DNA from: Bacteroidales bacterium UBA5072
Lineage (GTDB): Bacteria > Bacteroidota > Bacteroidia > Bacteroidales > UBA10428
Assembly: GCA_002415855.1 (NCBI GenBank)
Contig: DIAS01000109.1
Coordinates: forward strand, 2,328 to 9,829
Direction: 5' to 3'
DNA length: 7,502 nucleotides
In this document: piece after piece, positions 6,269 to 7,502 of the stretch
How positions within the stretch are numbered: the stretch's first letter is position 1
Layout: every line of letters begins with the position of its first letter
Program-made: the position numbers and the translations under genes
The notes under the pieces: model-generated
What the model saw: the letters and a program-made list of their open reading frames with translations, nothing else
What the model was told of the DNA's origin: nothing
Databases searched by the model: none

Positions 6269-7502
6269 ATGAGAAAACTAATCTGTTTCCTGCTTCCTGC
6301 ATTTATACTGATGCTGAATACCCGGCTGATGGTCACTCCGGCACAGGGTTTCAGGGAAGTGAATGACTCTATCTATTCCAGCATTCTGAAAGAACAAAGG
6401 TCCCTGATTGTATTCATACCCGACACATGGAAGGCTGACACAACGAAAAAATTTGAGGTTATTTACCTTACTGACGGGGAATGGGCCAGAGACCTGTTCC
6501 CGTTTATTTACAGGTTTGCCGTAAATGAACAATTTGTTCCTCCTGTTATACTGGTTGCAATACCCAACCGGTATATAGATAAGGTAAACCAGCGCGACAG
6601 GGACTTCCTGCCTGTCCGTGTGGCTGATAACGATATCTCCGGCGGGGCCGATAATTTCATAGCCTTTATGAAAAATGAACTGATCCCGTATATAAATAAG
6701 ACCTATCCGACCAATGGTACCAATTCACTGTACGGTCATTCATACGGCGGGTTGTTTTCCATGTATACCTTCCTGACTGAACCGGAATTATTTGAAACCT
6801 TCTATGCCACCGATCCTTCCTTCTGGTGGAATAATGACTTTGCAATAAAGCTGGCTTCCGAAAGGCTCGGAAATATGAAATCAGAAAGGCATCTTTGGAT
6901 TGCCGGAATTGAATCAACCTATAAGAATATGGGTATCGGTCGCATGGATTCAGTGCTGAAGCTTAAGGCACCCGAGAATTTATACTGGAAAATCGGGCTG
7001 TTTCCAAATGAAAGTCATAATTCCGTGAGATTAAAAGCTATCTATGACGGTATAAAATTTTCATACGCAGGTTATTCGGAAACGCCTCCCCAATTTCATC
7101 CGATGAACGGCATCCTGTTAAAGGACAAACCAGCCACAATATATATATTAAGTACTCTTCCTGACCTCAGGTATACTGTTGATGGCTCCGAGCCCACTGT
7201 GACATCACCCAAGGCAGAGCAAATGATTTTTATTACCGGTCCTGCAACCCTGGCTATAAAATCGTGCTCACCCGGTGCAAAATACAGTAAGACAGCAAAG
7301 GGCAGTTTTGAGTCCGGTGAAGTGCTGCCGGCCATCTCAAAGCTAAAGAAAGCTGCCCCGGGGGGACTGAAATACTCTTATTATGAAGGGAGTTGGGACA
7401 AGCTTCCGGATTTTACAACCATAAAACCGTCAGTCACAGGTATTGCAGACAGTACTTTCAGTATTCAAAAGCTGCCTTCAAAGACCAACTTTGCATGCCT
7501 GT
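6269..7502 (+). CDS. Exported esterase-D-like alpha/beta hydrolase with chitobiase-C-like and PA14-like modules, C-terminus cut
   Basis: 411 residues are visible and the frame is open at the window edge. Residues 1-25 form a signal peptide (cleavage likely near TPA-Q). Residues about 30-270 are a putative-esterase (esterase D/IroE-like) hydrolase: an early strand SLIVFIPD, VIYLTDGE (64-71), the nucleophile elbow GHSYGG (S158), ATDPSFWW (180-187) and a catalytic His in NESHNS (H250). The acid is probably E215 or D227; I cannot choose between them. Residues about 280-347 contain RYTVDGSEPT (301-310), typical of the chitobiase C-terminal-like (CHB_HEX_C/FN3-like) module. From about 367, GLKYSYYEG-x-WDKLPDF opens a PA14-like module that runs off the edge. 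The family suggests hydrolysis of an ester on a carbohydrate or siderophore-like substrate, with the C-terminal modules binding glycan. No Shine-Dalgarno sequence precedes the ATG. The gene diverges from the haem protein gene. Confidence 0.88.
   Translation, partial: MRKLICFLLPAFILMLNTRLMVTPAQGFREVNDSIYSSILKEQRSLIVFIPDTWKADTTKKFEVIYLTDGEWARDLFPFIYRFAVNEQFVPPVILVAIPNRYIDKVNQRDRDFLPVRVADNDISGGADNFIAFMKNELIPYINKTYPTNGTNSLYGHSYGGLFSMYTFLTEPELFETFYATDPSFWWNNDFAIKLASERLGNMKSERHLWIAGIESTYKNMGIGRMDSVLKLKAPENLYWKIGLFPNESHNSVRLKAIYDGIKFSYAGYSETPPQFHPMNGILLKDKPATIYILSTLPDLRYTVDGSEPTVTSPKAEQMIFITGPATLAIKSCSPGAKYSKTAKGSFESGEVLPAISKLKKAAPGGLKYSYYEGSWDKLPDFTTIKPSVTGIADSTFSIQKLPSKTNFACL

Noticed and set aside
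1..7502. CRISPR array, tRNA/rRNA genes, insertion sequences, phage or defence genes
   Set aside because: I saw no regularly spaced repeats, cloverleaf-like sequence, transposase or integrase motifs, or terminal inverted repeats with target duplications on reading the window.

Overview
The window looks like chromosomal DNA of a member of the Bacteroidota. The grounds are indirect: gene starts mostly lack a Shine-Dalgarno sequence, the spacers are AT-rich with TAnnTTT-like boxes, and the exported gene set is typical of that phylum (a short haem-binding c-type protein and an esterase followed by chitobiase-C-like and PA14-like modules). No rRNA, tRNA, CRISPR array, transposase or phage gene was seen. 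Six protein genes fill almost all of the sequence, and both end genes are cut by the window edges.

Layout. (1) 1-983, minus: N-terminal 327 residues of a P-type cation ATPase of the MgtA/P3B kind, cut inside the codon of the catalytic Asp. (2) 1042-3945, minus: a 967-residue cytoplasmic-looking protein. It has a complete M28 di-zinc peptidase domain at the C-terminus and about 640 N-terminal residues I do not recognise. It lies just upstream of the ATPase gene and could share its transcript. (3) 3946-4179: divergent AT-rich control region with a 15-bp palindrome next to a possible promoter. (4) 4180-4755, plus: DedA-family membrane protein. (5) 4809-5678, plus: an exported protein made of two diverged copies of a roughly 95-residue domain. 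Copy 1 carries an HExxER...AH...E signature that looks like a metal site; copy 2 has lost both His and the distal Glu. (6) 5696-6091, minus, convergent with the previous gene: small periplasmic CxxCH haem-binding protein. (7) 6269 to the edge, plus: exported esterase-D-like hydrolase with C-terminal accessory modules.

How they work together. The DedA gene and the duplicated-domain gene are 53 bp apart on one strand and may be co-transcribed. The M28 and ATPase genes form a similar pair on the other strand. The haem protein and the esterase diverge from a 177-bp spacer. I see no strong evidence that all six form one pathway. The two items most worth attention are the duplicated HExxER protein with one apparently dead copy, and the large unassigned N-terminal region of the M28 protein.
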